Assembly: GCA_000149265.1 (NCBI GenBank)
Contig: CH003313.1
Span: 283,160 to 347,159, forward strand
DNA length: 64,000 nt
From: Ciona savignyi
Taxonomy: Eukaryota; Chordata; Ascidiacea; Phlebobranchia; Cionidae
Reading direction: 5' to 3'
Shown here: one piece after another, positions 46,801-59,400 of the stretch
How the letters are laid out: every line of letters starts with the position of its first letter
Position numbering within the stretch: the first letter of the stretch is position 1
The notes under the pieces: model-generated
Seen by the model: only the letters and a program-made list of their open reading frames with translations
What the model was told of the DNA's origin: nothing
The model's database searches: none
Program-made: the position numbers and the translations under genes

Positions 46801-49800
46801 TAACAACATCTTCAAAAAGATGTTTACGAGTGGTTAACGTGACCGATACTTATGCCGACTCCTATATAAAAGCGGTCTTACTGTCGAATCTATCATGGGT
46901 TTGAAATTTGGCTCACGGGTTTGATACTTATGGGTTTTAATACTAAAAAGGTGTTTAAAGGTGTAATATTGATGCATTGTAGTATTTTCCAACGACTATT
47001 TATTATTGAAATTTATTGTGTAAGTGCATACCACGTCGCGTGCATTATGCCAGAATTTGTTATAGAAATTGTAGTTATTTTTGGCAGGCATTCAGCATGT
47101 ATTAATAGTGTTGGCCTAATTTAGCTATTGTTGTTTAATTTATCTGCACTTGTTTAAACTAATGAGTATATTTCTTGCAGCATCCCACAAGTCGTAAGAT
47201 TTTGAACTTGGGCGCTGAAAATGACGAAGGAAGTAATAAAATCAGTTTAACACAGTTTTGTGAAAAAAGAGACAAAGAAGAAAAGACATTTGTGGGTAAG
47301 CTGCAATAAGAATTATAAAATGAAATTCTAGGCGACGTATAAAGTTTGCAATTTCTTAATTTGCCATTACTGTCAGAATAGGGCGGGGAAAAATAATAAC
47401 TTGGAATGGGAAAACTGCAGTCGATATTCGACTGGTAATCGTTTGCATACCTAGTTCTACCCTACTGAAGACGTTTTAAGTGTGTTTAATATTTAATATT
47501 GCTACGATCCATACGAATCTGCAGAATCGCAGCTGTTAAATGGTTCACCAAAAGAAAATGCAGCAACATGCTGCAGAAAATACGTATACTTGAAATACAA
47601 ACAACTAGGACCTTGTGGTCGTAAACAGTATAGAAATGTCGGGTAACTGGACTCAGATGACCTTGACACATATAATGCATCGTTTTTAGGACCAGTGGGA
47701 TCATCTTTTAAGTTATAAAGTTCTGATTAAAACCAATCTATACACGATTTACGATGTCACAATATTCATAAAACAATCGATATGTATGACTACACATATA
47801 AATTTATATGGATGTGTAAATAATAACCTTGTAGACTTAAATGTCACAATACAACATGCTGTATTTGACATTAGAATTATGTACGGTTCCCAACGCCATA
47901 ATTAACCCGAGTCAAAATAATCCTTTCACCTGTCCGCAGCAGCCAACAACAGGTCTGTCAAATCGCGTAGCAGCGTCAACAGAAGATCAAGGCGTCTAGG
48001 GAGAACCAAATCTGGAACAGTTCCAACGGCATTAGAAATTGCAAACAACAGCAACACAACAACGAAAGATCCCAGCGATATTCCGCAATTAAAAAGGAAC
48101 AATTCCGCCTCGGCAATCATGCGTAAATTTATGCAAAGTAAACACGTGGCCACCAAAGCCATCGCTGATTGGTCCACCTCCGACGCTTGTGATTGGTTGA
48201 AATCGAACAATCTCGATGACGATTTATCGCTTACGAAACAGTTTCACAGCGCAAAGATAACCGGAAATGACCTGGCGGAAGCAGAGATTGCCTGGGAAAG
48301 TATGAACAAAATGAAATTTAAAAGTTCCCACCATAAGCAGGAAGTGTTGTTGAAACTTGCTGAAGTTCTAAGAGATGCCAACTCCAAAGGCAAATCAAAA
48401 TCACCTGTCAACCATTCTCCCGAAGCTATGACGTCATCAGACTACGTCAGTGGTTCTTCATCATCATCATCGACAACGCCGTCGTCAGCCTCTGACCAAG
48501 AAAGATTTGACGTCAGCATGACGTCATCAACATCAAGCACGCCGAATAAGATGAAGAAGAGACTGAGCATCATCAGACAAGCGATGACGAAATCAAAACC
48601 TGTGACGTCGGAGACAACAGCAACAGGATCACTTCACCAGATCATCGTGTTTTCGGATTTGCATGGATCGGGTAGGTGGAATGATTGAACGTGGAAACAG
48701 TTAGTATATAGGTCAGGTATGGGCAACCATATCCTGAAATGTGGCCCTTGCATCAGTGAATAAATATGTGGTTACGATATTGATTACTATTCATGTAGTA
48801 ATCCACAATATTATTTGTAATAAAAAGAAAATATACTATTCATGTAATAATAATAATATTTATTAATCGTTTAATTAAAGCATTAATTTTTACTATTGTC
48901 TTAAGAAACTTTATATTTGATTTTTTCAATTTGTCAGTTTGGTATGTTTTCCGAAAACTCAGCCAATCCGCCCATAATATGAATAACACGTGATGTAAAT
49001 CAGTATTGTAAATTGTCTTGCTTTTAAATTGAAAAATGTAACATACGTCACTGTGCTATAGTAACACAGTTCGCGTATAGCAGAAATAAAATCGTAACAC
49101 AGCTTGCTGCAAGCGGGATATTTTAGACGGATTGGGTAAAAAACTATTACCAAAAACTTTTAAACTGGGTTGTCAATAACGTTTCTTCTTGTGAATTCTA
49201 GAAACGTTTACGGAGACACCTCTTATGGTCACGGAGACCACAACTACCCTCGAACTTGTCCAGATATTGCTCGATTGCGCTTCGATTACAGACGACAGCA
49301 ATTTGTTTGTGGTTCATGACGTAACAATACCAATTAACGACCCAAAAGGTTTGTTCATCATTTAAAGATCACCTAAACATTGATTCACGTTTTAAAATTA
49401 ATTTTAGACAATTTTATTTTTCTTTACGAAAATTTTTTTTTCTGAATTTCTAGAAAAGAAAGGGAGGGTTACCATGCCGTCACGAAGGTTATTGGAGCGA
49501 GATGAATGTCCACACGCTATTTATAAAAGCTACAGCTCATCTCCAAGACCACACGTCACTAGAAGACTTGAAATGACGCAAACTAAAGGAGTTATGATTA
49601 AGGTAAATAAGAATCAATTAGATTGCCGGGCTAAAGTTCGAACCCATGAATGGGTCATCCCCGTACCCTTTTTGTATATATAATTCTATATATGTATCGG
49701 TCGAGTTAACCATTCGGACACATGACCGTACAATCAACAAACATTTTACAATCTGTACATTTTGTGTAATAGATCACCTGCCGGATTGGAAAGCACAAAC

Positions 49801-52800
49801 CAAAAGGCAAACAAATGCGAGTCTCACAGCAGTCGTCGGTGGAACACGTAATCAGACTCGCTCTGCGGAAGTTTCGACTTCGAAACGTCGATTCAACATT
49901 ATTCGCTCTTTGTGAACTCACCCAAAATGGAGGTGAGAAGTCTTGATATTGCTACACCAACTGTCCATGTTCTTATTCGCCATATACAACACCACCGTGG
50001 GACGATGGCATAATAAGACTTACCAACATGTTATCATACAAATCATTTTTTTTGAAACCTTTTTGATTTAGTTGCACAATACACGAATATGAACATGTGA
50101 TTGCTAATAGCCATTTCAATCAGTTGTATTAAATAATGCACACGAGGTGAGAAGCATTGTCAGTTATTTGGCATTTAACCATACGAAACTTTAATCGATT
50201 ATACAGGTTTTGACAACTTGCCACGTCTGTCTTGTCAACATTTTAATCTTAATGACCCTTAAACGTCAATATGCTTACACATGTTTCATTAAAATCTAAT
50301 TTCCTGGAAATACGTCACATAATTAGCAATTTATTGTATATCAAAAATGTCTAATTATGACGTCATTTTTTCAAGAAATCATTCAGATTGAGGAACCGCG
50401 AGCGAACAGCTGGTCCAACGGATCGTCGGTTATTTTAAGCGATAGACAAACCCTTCGCAAAAATACAGGTAATCTTCAAAATATTTTTTTAAATGTGTAT
50501 GTAATATTATACGGCATGAATATTCGTGTTGATGTTTCAAAAGTTTTTGTTTTCATTGCTAAAATAAATAAATTGTGGAACAGGCTGCTCTGACGTACAT
50601 CCTGACTTCTCCCGATCCAGTTCTATGACGTCAAACGCCTCTCACGTGAGTAATTATAATGTCATAATGGTTAGGCTTAACCTTAATTAAATGTCGCTAA
50701 AATGTAGGCATTTTTTCAGATATCAAAAAGAAGCAAAGACTCCACTAATTCCGAACCTTGGAAAATTTCAGCTATCTCCAGCAAGACAATTGATGTTTGT
50801 GACGTCACGACTTTGAGTGACGTCGATTTAAAAAACTCCAAAGATGATTCAGCCACGGTAAGACGACAATTTAGACGAAACTCAAGCTCATAATGACAAC
50901 TAAATGTGGCGATCTCACAATCATCGCATTTTCTGATATGCCAACTTTAAGAATCCACTTATCCGACGAGCTCCAAAGCAGTGTGAACAAGTTTGCGTGC
51001 AAACTGTGATCATGTTCACCATAATTTCGGGATCTATTTGAAACGAATTGTTTAACTTTTATTACAATCTCAACTTTAACGCTAAATTGCACTAGGTTGT
51101 ATACGTTTAGGCCGTTCCTTCAATTTTGACCCCATTAATCGTCTGGGTTTAGGCAATGTCCGCAAAATGGCTTCCTTAAACACCCTACCAACTAGATAGC
51201 AACTTCTCTCGAACTTTTTTAACTCGACAGATATACCAGCAGAATGAAAAACGGTCACCGGATACTATTAACGTTAATGTTTAAAAGTGGCCGAAGTTTT
51301 ATTGCACACGTCAGATTCAAATCTTGAGCATATTGTCACCAAAACATTACTCCACCAGTTATAGGTATTAGAAGATAATAAATATTTTACACCAGAAAGT
51401 GGATTCTTACACTGTCGAGAATTCACTGTTGCGCTCACTACTGCGAGAAAAGGAAGAACAAATCGATGAAACCTTCGAGAAAGTAACTCAAGTTCGGCAA
51501 ATGCTGGAAGGCGGATTGCAGAGTTACAGGGATTCAAATTACCAGCAAATTGAAGGTGGAAGCTCAGTTGCAATTGAAGCTGAAATGAGGTATTATGTGA
51601 TTTAACAACGCGATTGTAATGACTGCTATATTTTGTTGTTTTATTTACATCACAATTATAATGACGACTTAATAATTATAATAGCTCGGTAAGTTTTAAT
51701 AGCTCATCAATGTGTTTCTTGTAATGGTTTCTGTAATTTACATAATTAAAGTAATTGAAAATAATCATGTTTTCGTCTTTAAATAAAATTTCGTCTTTAA
51801 AATTATGCAAATTAGAAAGAATCAATAAGCTGTGTGAGTTGTTCAGTGCCGTTCGTTACAATATTAACAAACATCTATGTGATGCAGGTCAACCGAGGAT
51901 CACATCAGCAACACTGAAAGTATGCTGGGGCAGCTATTTCGCCACCAACGACAACTACAATCCAAGCACACAGCAAACTCACAAGATTCTCTTGATGACG
52001 TCACAGACAAGAGTCTCCTTGCTGACGTAGAACTCCAGATTGCTGTCCACCAATCAGACTTGCTTATATTGAAACACAAACACCAGATGCTGGACATGAA
52101 GGTGAGATTGAGATAATCAATGTCATGTTTGAAATAAACCAGCAAACTGGTCGGATTGTTAGGCAATCCTGTTTTGGGCACAATCAAATACTGTATTACA
52201 CAACTAAAGCGCAAAAATAGTCGTGGTCATAGAAACCGTTCACGCACTTTGCTAGTCTTAACACACTCAACAAAATGTTATAAAAAAGTTGGTGGTAAAA
52301 TAAATAGACTTAATAAATAGGCTTTAGTATATTATTTAAAAAATAGAATGATAAATACAATTGGAAACCAAAAAAACAACGCTGCTGTTGTCATTGATAT
52401 AAAACTGTGTTTGAACAAGTTGATTGGATCAGTGGTTGTATGTCGTTTGCGGGGTCGAAACCATACGGTGACTGATCCGTTGTGTCATATGCAATGCCAT
52501 GTTTATGGACGTTGTCAATTGGACTAATGGGTTGAACAAACAGTAACAATGTCTTTTTTGTATTTATCACACTATAGTTTCTCCGGTAACCCGCCTTTTG
52601 GTAAGAAGTAGTATTCTGACGAATCATGATTGTCCGTGTTATACCGTCCCATACGTTCTTTCAATCCGCAGATACACTCTAACATACAATCGTATCACTG
52701 CCTGGACTTGTACGGCGGTAGACTACTAATAAATGAATTTTGCTCTAGAAATAAACTTACAACCTGTATTCCTGCCAGATGTCTTTATTTGTTGCACATC

Positions 52801-53498
52801 GGAAAGCTGAGAAATTCCGGCACATGATCAGCGGAAGTTTATACAACATCATGTCGCTCAAATCACCACAGGACAAATGCCACGTCATACATGCATGCGA
52901 GATCTTTTCGTCGGACTCAGGGTATAACATTTCCATGAAAGAAGAAAGAGAAACGACCCGAAACGGGGCGATAATTAAGGGAACTGTCATACAAGCGGAT
53001 AGCGATAAAGGGGGTCTATTACAAGGTAAATTAATCAAAATAAAATACAACAAACTTGATATGTGCGCTATGATATATAGGTAAAAACGAAATTACAGTT
53101 TTTTAAAGTAAATGTCAAACTACGTCACAGATGATAGGTTACTTGAGGTCAACGGAATCAACGTTCAAACCGCTTCACTCGATTTTGTCACCAAACTACT
53201 CAAGGGCTCCACCTCGTGTAAGATAGTAGCATTGAGGAGAACCAGTCGCCGATGCAATTGTGACGTACATGTTCAAAGCAATGGTGACGTCATCGACACT
53301 CATGAAGTCAGATCAAACAAAGAGAGATTGTCAGACTGGAGGGAGATGAACGCGCTCAAACGCGATTTACAAATGCTGATGCGAGAACTGGAAATGACGT
53401 CACGAGCGAACCAGGAACTGGAACGTGATCTTGCTCGGCAGAAAACACTGAACAACGCGCTGGAACGTGAAAATCGAAGTTTGCATGAGGAATCGTGA
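43839..53498 (+). CDS. SAM - RA - RA - coiled coil - PDZ scaffold protein
   Basis: An 877-residue intracellular protein in 13 exons: 43839-43853, 47181-47295, 47940-48671, 49202-49348, 49454-49602, 49773-49932, 50376-50468, 50584-50645, 50720-50857, 51396-51589, 51888-52101, 52779-53025 and 53131-53498. Phases agree and the total is a multiple of three. A basic, Ser-rich N terminus leads to a SAM domain (IADWSTSDACDWLKS to LLKLAEVLRD, about residues 130-190). A low-complexity Ser/Thr stretch follows. The first RA-like domain has MVTETTTTLELVQILLD and the second has SVEHVIRLALRKFRL, FALCEL and IQIEEPRANSW. Coiled coil is visible in exons 10-11. The PDZ domain (GYNISM, DDRLLEVNGINV, KIVALRR) is followed by a terminal coiled coil rich in Leu/Glu/Arg. 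RA domains bind Ras-family GTPases; SAM and PDZ mediate assembly. A role as a small-GTPase-linked scaffold is inference. I do not recognise a named vertebrate orthologue. The first coding exon is only five codons, followed by a 3.3-kb intron. AATAAA at 53550. Confidence 0.85.
46810..46920 (+). repeat. tRNA-like SINE relic in intron 1
   Basis: It carries CGAGTGGTTAACGTGACCGA (A-box-like) and, about 80 bases on, GGGTTTGAAATTTGG (B-box-like). The rest of the 3.3-kb intron (43854-47180) shows no other recognisable feature. Confidence 0.5.
49636..49735 (-). repeat. tRNA(Ser/Leu)-like SINE head with intact B box
   Basis: On the minus strand, GTGTCCGAATGGTTAACTCG is followed by a TATA-rich spacer and TGGGTTCGAACTTTAG. 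The A and B boxes are about 70 bases apart. It lies in the short intron between the two RA-domain exon groups. Confidence 0.65.
51095..51290 (-). repeat. SINE family A, truncated copy in an intron
   Basis: It contains GGCCGTTCCTTCAATTTTGA, CCCATTAATCGTCTGGG and TAGGCAATGTCCGC, then a degraded head. The following GTTAATGTTTAAAAGTGGC block also follows the SINE near 41245, suggesting both copies share flanking DNA. Confidence 0.55.
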
Positions 53499-53879
53499 TT
53501 AACAATTTTTACATTTGTTGTTCCATTAGTCGCACTTGTTATCATCATAAATAAACCATTTGACCAAATAAGTCCAATAAGAGTTTAGGGAATGATTATG
53601 TTGTCTATCTTATGAACATGAAACGCAAAAGAGGGTTGACCCTAGGTTGCTGCTCCTGTAACTTTGTATATCTATCCATCTACAGATGGATATACGGAAT
53701 CTTTGCTATTTACCACTTAATGTCTAAGTATTTAAGTGATGATTATAATAAAATTAGAAAGATTTAGTAGGTTCTCGTTTGTTTACAACCGGCTGTAAAT
53801 AACAGTTGTCTGCGAAATCTTCGCTATAAAGCCGACAAGAATCACCGTCCAGAGAAGCATTTAGCAGGTCAGAACAGCA
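53499..53879. other. Short intergenic gap
   Basis: 380 bases containing the scaffold gene's poly(A) signal (AATAAA, 53550-53555) and the promoter of the next gene. Nothing else is seen. Confidence 0.6.
53825..53831 (+). promoter_or_regulatory. Probable TATA box of the thyroglobulin-domain gene
   Basis: TATAAAG lies 49 bases upstream of the ATG at 53880. This fits a transcription start around 53855 with a very short 5' UTR. Confidence 0.5.
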
Positions 53880-54999
53880 ATGAAGCTGGTAGGCTTGATT
53901 TTGTTTGCTGCAAGTTTGATGTTCATGCATGCAAATGGAACACTGCTATTTCCAGGTATGTTTTATCTTTAATACCATTTTAGTGTGTACCGTAAATACG
54001 AAATATATAAGTAGAATATATTTTAATTAAAAATAAGATTATATTTCTCAAGACAATAGAGAATAACCGCTACTACCCATTGTCGTGTGATCCTTTAGTA
54101 TTTCTATATTTACGACTTATAGGTAGTCCGACTTTGCAACTTATTTTGATATAATTTTACAGGACCTGTTCCAATACCCCATTCACCATGCCACAAACAA
54201 CCTATTACACCGTTCAAATGCCTCGAAAGTGACTTGGAAAGATACGAGGAGAAACAATGTCTGGATGTGGGATGGAGCAATTCTAAAGACGGTTTAGCAT
54301 GTTGGTGCGTTGATACCAACACAGGCCTTCCAAAGGTGCCTCATATAATTCGGAAGGAAGAGTTTCAAAGCTGCACCGACCTTGTCAAATTCTTCCTTCA
54401 ATCAGGTGTGCCACATAAGCCGTATAAAATATCCAGTTTAGTTCCGTAACGCCTTTTATTACATGATATTCTGTCGATTGATACATTTTACATATATCTA
54501 AATATTTTGCTGACAAGTTATATTCGGGTTATTTAGGGGTTCAGTGGTTTTTGTTTAAACAAAAATGGGCAACCAGATGTGCTTAAAAAAATTCAAAGAA
54601 ATGACACAAATTAAATATTGAGCTTGTTATTTAACCCACGGTTTAAGTTTGCCACTATTTGCCCTGTTTAATTTGCGTTTTGCTTTACCATTTTTTAATT
54701 TGACTTCATTTTAATAGGAAAATAATAATATTGTTAAGATGCATACTTCTCCTGTGGGCCTACACCTACATCAACAGAGTTTTCCAATACAAATATTCGA
54801 CACACAATTATAGCTTTTTAGCTTAAGGTAACTTCAGAATTTTGCAGATACACTTTCCGTTTCACGTGAGCAGCAAACAGGCATCTCGAACAATGGTGAA
54901 TATTACGTCATGTTGGAAGACGGGACACTGCAGATAGTAAAGTACGAATTCGAAGGCGACTTGTATTCAGCTATTGTAGAGACTGTGCCAGAAGTCTAA
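53880..54999 (+). CDS. Small secreted protein with one thyroglobulin type-1 domain
   Basis: A 156-residue predicted secreted protein in three exons, 53880-53955, 54163-54405 and 54848-54999, all with phase 1 introns, the usual arrangement for extracellular modules. Exon 1 is a signal peptide (MKLVGLILFAASLMFMHA). Exon 2 holds six cysteines in the order C, C, QC, CWC, C, with the hallmark CWCVDTNTG of thyroglobulin type-1 domains. The PxC and GxY parts of the usual consensus are not clear. Exon 3 encodes an acidic tail of 50 residues without cysteine. Tg1 domains are known as protease inhibitors or IGF-binding modules; which applies here is unknown. A TATAAAG precedes it and AATAAA (55028) follows closely, so it is a compact complete gene. 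Confidence 0.82.
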
Positions 55000-56452
55000 C
55001 CATTGTATAAGAATACAGTCATGTTGCAATAAATATTATTTTGTGTTGTCATGAACAGTTAGGTTCGCCTTTACACAAAAACACCCGGTAAAAATAAACT
55101 TTTTAATATATAAGAAATATTAGGCCATTTGACTTGACAAAGTTAAAAATATAAAACCTAAATATTACAGTACTAGGTCTACAATACATGTCCAGATTAA
55201 GATCATTAGGTCCTTCTTGGCCCTAGCCACTAAACACTTTTTGGGCTTCCACTTGCTCTTACTATTATATTACTGCTGATAGAACACATTGCCATGTTTA
55301 TAAAACGGTTTAAATCTACGGCGATTGTATAGAATATAGGGAAAAGAAAATAGTGTCATTTTTGTAGATGTCTTTCGAAAAAAAACTGGTTATTTATACC
55401 AAGCACTATTTATATTACCGACCAAGCGGTATTTATATTCTCATGTCATGTATATTTGCTATTTTGCATTAATGAAAACTGACAGGGAGTTAAAAATCCT
55501 TCATACTTTCCATTGGCTAAGCAAATTAAATTGTTAAAGATTACATTTCTACAAATTGTTATATATTACATTTTTAGTTTTCGGGATGTTTTGCTTATTA
55601 TTAATTTAGCATTGACCAAGGATACATCGTGTGGCATGTGAATGAATGTATTGAACAGTCGTGTGACCGAATAGGTCGCGGCCGCAAAGGGATTTTTATA
55701 TAAAAAAGGCATAACTGACGGGCCAACCTCATAAAATTGATAAAAAACTTAACTTGGTAAAACACAACAGATAAGTATACAAAAAATTCCCTTTTACACC
55801 AAGTAGTAATCGTGGATGCATATAATTAGGTCACATGATGTGCATGAAACTAAACGCTGTCGAAATGAAAACATGATTTTATTCTGCAACTTTACAAAAC
55901 GCACGACTTTATCTTGCAATCCCATAAAAAGAACTTCAACAACTTTTACCGCTGATTATTCTCCGGGTTAGAAGGGTCACTCCGGGCCAGCGTAAGAATG
56001 GACAACGCTGGCCCGGAGTGAAAAGGACAGCATTTGCAGCGGAACACCTTACGGCTTTATTTTTTAATAAATTTAAAATTATAGTAGTTTTGAAAATAAT
56101 TGATAAAAGAAGTGCACTTTTATGTATTGGCAATTTGGTCTGAACCGTTTTGTTACCATTAAAATTTATTATTGTATGTATAGGCTAACTTTATCAGAAC
56201 TAGAAGTTTAAATACATAAAGACTGGAAAAAGCAACTTTAGGATTATCTTCCACTTGATGGACACTTACTGTAAACAAGGAAGTAATCTCATTTCGTTAT
56301 GTCCTTTAAAAAGGTCCTTCAAATTCAAAGGCCTTTACAATAATATTTATAACTTTAAATAAACTTAAATATTAGCAACGTCAATGTTAACTGTTCGTGA
56401 CTTAATATACAGTCAAGTCCTTTACGCATTTGAAGCACTGTGACTTGTCATT
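55000..56452. other. Intergenic region with a strong hairpin
   Basis: It holds the Tg1 gene poly(A) signal (55028-55033), a GC-rich 16-bp perfect inverted repeat (55978-56020) and the presumed 3' UTR of the next minus-strand gene. No exon is supported. Confidence 0.55.
55978..56020. repeat. GC-rich perfect stem-loop
   Basis: CACTCCGGGCCAGCGT (55978-55993) and its exact complement (56005-56020) enclose an 11-base loop. The stem is about 70% GC in a strongly AT-rich surrounding. Confidence 0.9.
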
Positions 56453-59400
56453 CTACCCAAAAAAGACCCCGAATATGCGGTAAAATAAATAACTGTTTAG
56501 GAAACTATTCCCACATCCCGCCCTGTTGGCGGAGCATATCATGGATTGGGATGTTCTGCCCCGGAAGTCACCCGGACATACCCGAGAACGAGTTCGAGAC
56601 CCAGCAGCACAATTGGCAGGACACGATCCCCAGTTTTGCCATTGTGCACATCGAGCTTCTGTTGATAAAAAAACAAGTTTATTACACGCACAACTTTCAA
56701 TATATGTATATAAAGTAACTAAGCCAAGATTTGAAACCGTTATACGATCGTTACTAAGACTATTTTTTTGTTTATAAGAATTCTTTTTATGTATCTTTTG
56801 CGTTACCTTTTGGCCATACGATCATTTTTTAACAAATCAAGATCACTTTATTTTTGGTGCATTGATATCCGGCAATAGTGTACGGTCGGTGGGCGAATGG
56901 TTCACGGAACGTATATATACGAGACCATATATATAGAAAAGAGCAGTATGTGGGCATGTGGCATATTACTTAAAATACCGTTATTCCGATTGGTGGGGAA
57001 TATCCTATTGCAGCTGACGACGGCATTTTGAACAGGAGAAGCTGGAGAGACAATGGCTTCTAATAAAAACGGCCATGACGGCACAGAAGTATCTCCTGCT
57101 GTGATTGTCTCTTTATTGTCTTGTCCACAATCGTTTAACTCGGCTCTATATAAAAAGAGATTAAAACAGAATCACACTGCAGTTATATTGGAAAGATTTG
57201 TCTTGTACCCTTTTAAGTGTATGTAGAATAGGATGTCCACGTTTATCCTTTTGGATGTTCATGTTTGTGTAAATGGGAGAATGCAAAAGGCGTTATCTCA
57301 TGGGTAATGGTCAAATTACCCTGCGATTACGTAAGCGAGCGTTCTATGACTTGTTCGTTTCCTTACATTTAAGCTGAACCTCCCTAATACAACAACTCAC
57401 GTGCATAGTGTATCTTCTGCAACAAACTGTGTCAAACTCGCGAAGTCCATTCTTCGTCGGTCGGATGGTAACACCACGTTGTCAGTTGTGCAAGTGTTGT
57501 ATAATCTCGTAGTTCGAGCGTTTGCGTAGTATGTCGTACACCTGCGAGCTGTCGTGTAAAGGTATTTGTTGAACTGATTGGATTGGAGTCAGGTTCGATT
57601 TAAAGTATATGGGCGTGGACCAGTTATAGGGGCCCCTAGGCACTCGGAAATGTACGAGTGTCGTGTCTACTATAATCTAATTACAATTTTAAAATATAAA
57701 TTTGATGACGCTATAGACTGAAGATACCGGTAAACTCGGTTCTCATGAAATTCTTTAAATCTACTTTAATAACCATAAAACCGTTTTTTTTGTTATCTGA
57801 CATTTTTTAAGAAACAATATTCAATAAAGTAGAATATTCCTGTCGTAAAAATAAACTATAATGCCACGGATTTACTCTTGTATATAAGGTTTGTGGTTAA
57901 TGAACGACTATAGTCATTGTAATATTTTTATGTATTTTCTATTCCGTGTGTTTAACTATTCTTCCTTCGGAACATACAGTATTCGGACGTTTGTCATAGC
58001 TACCGTCCAGCACATTACACACTCTGATATTACTGCTAATACAAACAACTCACCAGTAAAATCGCTTTGTCGTTTCTTTCTACCAACGGCTGGTGTTGTT
58101 GAATTACCTTCATAAGTTCAATTGTATTTATCATGACATTATAAAGCGAAACTATACCGTATAGAATCCACCGATTATCTTGTTGGGTTAGTAGGTCGCC
58201 TTTTTGCTTTTACAGGTTTGAAATTGGTCACTAGCTAGTTGGTTATTTGCTTGAGCAAGGCACTTAACGGACAATGTCTGAACCCACTGGATTAATGAGT
58301 TCGACCAATATGAAGGATCGTCTGAATCACACACAACACCCTACAATAGCTCCAGTAATATAGCTTTATTTCAAAATTAAAAAGTCTTTGACTGTTTAAA
58401 ATTTAACAATTATGTTTTTGCAACGGTTTTATCTTATTTATAATACGCTAATTAATTTAAATCAGTTTGACTGCGCCTTTTTAACGTTTACCTGCCGCAT
58501 ACTCTACAATACACGAGGTTGTTGGGCTGCCGAGAAGCGAATCTGGGGATATGTAGACCTGGAGCCGCTGTGTCCAACATTCAGCTGAGTCTTGATTGGT
58601 TTCTGGGCTGCAATAGACATTACATTTTTGTTATTCCACCAATAGCTTGGCATGAGAAAGGACTGGCTTTATACCTTCCCTTAAAAATGCAGCCAAATCC
58701 TATGTTACTCTCCCTCCCCTAATTAGTTTTCCCAAATAGTTTCTCTATACGTCCCACCTGCATAGCCGAGCTGTATTCTTGTACCACTCGGAATCAAGCA
58801 CGCTGAAGTCGACCACTGTCTCCCAGTCCCATATGTCACCCACCTAATATGAAGAATTTATTCTTATTTCAAGTACGAACTCTTAATTAAAGCTACGGTA
58901 TGCGAACGTGGATAGTCATCAAGTTTGTCCTTGGATATGGTGAGTGATCTCAGGCACGTTGTTCCACAGGCATGCGCAAGACTACCGCGTGCCCACAGTC
59001 AATTTACTTGAGATTTATTGGACGCGAGAAAATAAACGTTTTTGTTGAAGTCATACTCCACTTAAGGGTTTTGTTTAAAATTATCAATTAGATATCTTGG
59101 CGAGAAAGACATGGGACTATAACCAGAATCCATTGATCAACTTCCGAATTTAAAATAAAAATATACCTCAAGCAAGTAACCTATATTTGCAACAAAAACA
59201 AGCAATAACTCTTTTCAAACTAACTTAAATGTACAAACATTCTAAACACCAACCGCGACGTTGTAATAAATAGTGTAGTAAATGTTTCATGGCCGGAACA
59301 GTAAAATGTAACTATCTAATTACTTAATTTGCAGTTATATCAGGAGAGCCTTAGTATAATTTGCCCTTTCGCGAGTTTAGAAGCCAGAGGTTTCAGCATC

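Noticed and set aside
56440-56777. Plus-strand frames of 92 and 83 residues
   Set aside because: They are the antisense shadow of the minus-strand thrombospondin-repeat exon, which has the cysteine and tryptophan pattern and proper splice signals.
56979-57143. Trypsin-like domain in the TSR gene
   Set aside because: CG, I-x-A-G and SWPF spacing faintly recall a protease N terminus, but no His/Asp/Ser motifs follow and the next exon is a TSR; not called.
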